DNA of 8,556 bases from Pseudomonadota bacterium (GTDB taxonomy: Bacteria; Desulfobacterota; Desulfovibrionia; Desulfovibrionales; Desulfovibrionaceae). Of this stretch, positions 5,973 to 8,556 are shown in pieces (the stretch's first letter is position 1; each line of letters begins with the position of its first letter). The notes below the pieces were generated by a model. The model saw nothing but the letters and a program-made list of their open reading frames with translations. It ran no database searches and had not been told where the DNA came from. The stretch is from positions 1 to 8,556 of the forward strand of contig JAEXRD010000050.1 of NCBI GenBank assembly GCA_023438245.1, in the 5' to 3' direction. The position numbers were made by a program, and so were the translations under genes.

Positions 5973-7901
5973 TTAGTTGTCCTTTTCCTGTTCTTCCTGA
6001 ATCTGGGCAATGGCCGCCTCCGCCGCGCCCATGAGTTCGTAGTCGTCGCCGCCGGAAACGGCCAGCAGGGCCCGGAAGGCCGTGGTCCCGCCGATGCTGC
6101 CCAGGCACTCGATGGCCCGGATGGCGATGAGCTTGTTGGGATTCTCCAGCAGCGCCACCACGTCGGGGATGGCCTCCTTGACGCGGTGGCCGCCCAGGGC
6201 CTCCAGCGCGCGGACCTTCACCCAGTCGTCGTCATCGTGCAGGGCCTGCACCAGGGAGGGCAGCAGCTTGGGCGAGTAGCAGCGCCCCATGATCTCCACC
6301 ACGGTCTGGCGCACGTCGCGGTTCTCGTCCAAGAGCCGCGCCGAAAGCAGTGCCGCCCAGACGTCGTCCTCGTAGCACACGCCCGCTATGGCCTCCAGGG
6401 ACACCTTGCGGATGTCCGGGATCTCGTCCTCCAGCCCGGCGCGCAGGATGTCGATGTTGGCGGAGGGGTCGATCTTGCCCAGGGCGTACACGGCCATGAG
6501 CCTGCGGATGGGATCCAGCCCGGCGAACATGCCCTGGAAGGCCTTCTGGATGTCCGGGGTGCCGATGGCCACCAGGGCGTCCAGGGCGGCCTCCTTCACG
6601 TCGTCGTACTGGTGCTCCAGCAGGCGGAAGAGCAGCTCGGTGGCCGGCGCGTGGCGCAGTTTCTGGCCCAGCAGCGAAGCCACGGCCTTGAGCACCTTGC
6701 CGTCGGCGTGGCGCCCCAGCAGATCCATGAAGAAGCCCACGGCCTCCTCCCCGGCGATGCGGGCGAGCACCAGGACCATGGCGCGCTGCACCGCCAGCGG
6801 GCTGCCCCAGAAGGATTCCTTGAGGATGTCCTCGACCTCCGGGCTGCCGATGCGCGAGAGCACTTCCACGGCCAGCAGCGCCTTGGCGGGGTCGTCGCCC
6901 TGCAGGGCCTTGCGCAGGGGCTGGGTCACGCCCATGCGGGCCAGGCTGGAGAGGATGGCTTCCAGGCGGTCCTGGTCCTTGTCCGGATCCAGGCGCTCGG
7001 CGATGGCGAACACGCCCCGGGCGGCGTCGTCGCCGCCCATGAAGGCCAGGCCGGAGATGGCCTCGTCCTGGACCTCCTCGTCCTCGTCCTCCAGGGCCAC
7101 CAGCAGGTATTCGCGGAAATTCTCCTTCTCGTCCCTGGGCAGCAGGTTCACCAGCTTGGCGCCCAGGATCTTCACGATGGCCTTGACGATCTTGTTGCGC
7201 AGGGCCGTGGGCGCGCTCTCCATCTTGTGCAGCAGGAGTGTCACGGCCTTGACGTTGCCCATGTCGCCCAGGGCGTCGATGATCATGGACACGACCAGTT
7301 CCGAGGAGTGGCTCATGGCCTTGACCATGGCGTCCACAGAGCTGGCGTGGCCGATCTTGGCCAGGGCCTCGATGACCGAGTACTGGACCCATTCCTCGTC
7401 GCGCATGGCCTGGTTGAGGCACTTGGCGGCCTCGGGCAGGCCCAGGTTGCCCAGGCTCACCGCGGCCTGGTAGCGCACGTTGACCTCGGGGTCCTTGAGC
7501 AGGGCCTCGCACAGCGGGGCCACGGCCATGACGTTGCCCGCCGAGCCCAGGATGTCGGCGATGAAGATGCGGATGTCCACGTCCTCATCCTTCAGGAGGG
7601 CGATGAGCGACTGGAGGTCCTGGACGCCCAGGGCGCGCAGGATGTCCATGGCGCCGTTGCGCACGGGGGCCTCGTCACTTCGGAGCAGGGGGATGACTCC
7701 TGTGACAGCCTCCTTGCCGCCTATCTTGCGTATGGCGTTGTCCGCGGATTCCTGCACGCCGATGTTGCTGCTCTTGAGCAGCTCCACCAGAAGCGGGACG
7801 GCATCCTCGCAGTGGCTCTCTCCGGCCAGGTACGCACCTTCTCTCAGAACGTCCGTGTCGGCACTCTGGAGCATGGACAGGATTTCGTTGCATTCGGTCA
7901 T
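5973..7901 (-). CDS. HEAT-repeat alpha-solenoid protein of the chemotaxis operon, role unknown
   Basis: The whole 642-residue protein is built of HEAT/PBS-lyase-like repeats of about 30-32 residues, roughly 19-20 in number. Each has a pattern like A(V/I)xxLxxxLxDxxxxVRxxAxxALxxIG; clear examples are DPEVNVRYQAAVSLGNLG, near residue 150, and DDDDWVKVRALEALGG, near 560. A less regular stretch around 250-275 (LLPRDEKENF) may mark a break between two solenoid halves. I see no signal peptide, membrane segment or catalytic motif, so it is probably a cytoplasmic protein-binding scaffold. Similar repeats occur in phycobilin lyases, but nothing here suggests a pigment pathway. It lies between cheB and cheR, abutting cheR, so it was probably recruited to chemotaxis, perhaps to bring adaptation enzymes or CheA to receptors. 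That role is inference. The ATG at 7899-7901 is preceded by a run of seven Gs rather than a classical Shine-Dalgarno sequence. Confidence 0.9.
   Translation of the reverse strand: MTECNEILSMLQSADTDVLREGAYLAGESHCEDAVPLLVELLKSSNIGVQESADNAIRKIGGKEAVTGVIPLLRSDEAPVRNGAMDILRALGVQDLQSLIALLKDEDVDIRIFIADILGSAGNVMAVAPLCEALLKDPEVNVRYQAAVSLGNLGLPEAAKCLNQAMRDEEWVQYSVIEALAKIGHASSVDAMVKAMSHSSELVVSMIIDALGDMGNVKAVTLLLHKMESAPTALRNKIVKAIVKILGAKLVNLLPRDEKENFREYLLVALEDEDEEVQDEAISGLAFMGGDDAARGVFAIAERLDPDKDQDRLEAILSSLARMGVTQPLRKALQGDDPAKALLAVEVLSRIGSPEVEDILKESFWGSPLAVQRAMVLVLARIAGEEAVGFFMDLLGRHADGKVLKAVASLLGQKLRHAPATELLFRLLEHQYDDVKEAALDALVAIGTPDIQKAFQGMFAGLDPIRRLMAVYALGKIDPSANIDILRAGLEDEIPDIRKVSLEAIAGVCYEDDVWAALLSARLLDENRDVRQTVVEIMGRCYSPKLLPSLVQALHDDDDWVKVRALEALGGHRVKEAIPDVVALLENPNKLIAIRAIECLGSIGGTTAFRALLAVSGGDDYELMGAAEAAIAQIQEEQEKDN
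5980..5984 (-). promoter_or_regulatory. Ribosome binding site of cheR inside the HEAT-repeat gene
   Basis: AAGGA on the minus strand lies 7 bases before the cheR ATG and within the last codons of the HEAT-repeat gene. With the abutting TAAATG junction it points to coupled translation of the two genes. Confidence 0.6.
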
Positions 7902-7970
7902 CTGTATGCGCCCCCCCGAATCTATGGCTTTGCGCTCACAAGCACCCAGTACACCATCGCCCAGGCTGGG
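7902..7970 (-). other. Intergenic gap between cheB and the HEAT-repeat gene
   Basis: This 69-base gap holds a small hairpin directly after the cheB stop (7959-7971, GCCCA/TGGGC with a 3-base loop) and a run of seven Gs at 7911-7917 placed 10-16 bases before the HEAT ATG. I see no convincing sigma70, sigma54 or sigma28 promoter and no U-tract. Read-through from cheB is the simplest reading. Confidence 0.4.
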
Positions 7971-8556
7971 CTACATGTACAGATTGTTCACAATGGCCTG
8001 GGCCATATCGTCAATATCCACTATTTCGTCGGAAAGTCCAGCATCAACCACGGCTTTCGGCATGCCGTACACGACGCAGGTGGCGTCGCTCTGGGCCAGG
8101 GCGCGGCCGCCCTTCTGCTTCAGCGCGCGGATGCCCTCCATGCCGTCGCTGCCCATGCCGGTGAGGATGACGCCGAGCGTCCTGCGGCCCACGGCGTCGG
8201 CGGCGGAGGTGATGAGCACGTTGGCCGAGGGTTTGTACAGCGCGCTCGCAGGCTCCGGGGTGACGATGAGGTCCACCCGGCTCACGGCCTGCTTGAGCAT
8301 GAGGTGCTGGCCGCCGGGCGCGATGTAGGCGCAGCCGGGCTTGAGCCGGTCGCCGTTCTCAGCCTCCTTCACGCTGATCTTGCACAGCCCGTCCAGGCGC
8401 TTGGCGAAGGGCCCGGTGAAGGCCTGGGGCATGTGCTGGGCGATGACGATGCTGGCCGGAAAATCCGCCGGCAGCGCCGAGAGGATCTTCTGCACCGCCG
8501 GGGGGCCGCCCGTGGACACGCCGATGGCCACCACATCGCGCTTCACGGCGCCGGAG
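7971..8556 (-). CDS. cheB: Chemotaxis methylesterase/glutamine deamidase CheB, partial (5' end beyond the window)
   Basis: The C-terminal methylesterase domain of CheB is complete here. It removes methyl groups from receptor glutamates and deamidates glutamines. The catalytic triad is visible, numbering from the valine codon (GTG) at 8546: Ser11 in GVSTGGPP, His38 in AQHMPQAFTGPFA, and Asp134 in GMGSDGMEG. The conserved ENGDRLKPGCAYIAPGGQH segment (63-81) is also present. The frame stays open to the right edge (three more codons before the GTG read Ser-Gly-Ala), so the gene almost certainly continues upstream. CheB usually has an N-terminal receiver domain phosphorylated by CheA, which would lie outside the window. 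The GTG at 8544-8546 should not be taken as the start. The stop is TAG at 7971-7973, 69 bases before the HEAT-repeat gene. It is the first gene of the operon seen here, so the promoter lies off the right side. Confidence 0.95.
   Translation of the reverse strand, partial: SGAVKRDVVAIGVSTGGPPAVQKILSALPADFPASIVIAQHMPQAFTGPFAKRLDGLCKISVKEAENGDRLKPGCAYIAPGGQHLMLKQAVSRVDLIVTPEPASALYKPSANVLITSAADAVGRRTLGVILTGMGSDGMEGIRALKQKGGRALAQSDATCVVYGMPKAVVDAGLSDEIVDIDDMAQAIVNNLYM

Noticed and set aside
6232..7512. Long open frame on the minus strand in another frame of the HEAT-repeat gene
   Set aside because: The product is Gly/Arg/Pro/Ala low complexity. The HEAT frame in the same stretch has clear repeated motifs.
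8544..8546. GTG as the start of a stand-alone methylesterase
   Set aside because: The frame is open to the window edge and the codon lies in what looks like the linker before the esterase domain. A receiver domain upstream is expected.

Overview
The window holds one compact chemotaxis operon, with every gene on the minus strand. In transcription order (right to left) it reads: cheB (5' part cut off by the right edge), a HEAT-repeat gene, cheR, an orphan parA-type ATPase gene, a long cheW, cheY, and a very large cheA. Coding density is close to complete. The HEAT gene stop and the cheR start are adjacent (TAAATG), parA and cheW overlap by 14 bases, and cheW and cheY overlap by 8 bases. Only four short gaps remain: 69, 37 and 75 bases between genes, and about 92 bases after cheA.

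The DNA is strongly GC-rich. The gene set (cheB, HEAT, cheR, parA, cheW, cheY, multi-HPt cheA) resembles, from memory and unchecked, the cheA3-type cluster of Desulfovibrio. A sulfate-reducing Desulfovibrionales bacterium is therefore the most likely source, with moderate confidence. Nothing in the window looks mobile or recently transferred: no transposases, tRNAs, integrases or CRISPR arrays were seen.

Layout by position: 1-92 is GC-rich sequence downstream of cheA with a 14-base periodicity. 93-3146 is cheA, with three HPt-type domains (the third lacking its histidine), a Lys/Pro/Glu linker, then dimerisation, ATPase and CheW-like domains. 3147-3221 is a gap containing a hairpin. 3222-3590 is cheY, 3583-4290 is cheW with a roughly 90-residue N-terminal extension, and 4277-5056 is parA with a TTG start. 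5094-5972 is cheR, 5973-7901 is the full-length HEAT solenoid, and 7971-8556 is the cheB methylesterase domain.

Together these genes supply the kinase (CheA), coupling protein (CheW), response regulator (CheY) and both adaptation enzymes (CheR and CheB). No receptor, CheZ, CheC/CheX or CheD gene lies in the window. The two extra genes are the interesting part. An orphan ParA next to an N-terminally extended CheW recalls the ParC/ParP pair that positions chemotaxis arrays in Vibrio. The HEAT-repeat protein between cheB and cheR is a candidate scaffold or adaptor of unknown role.
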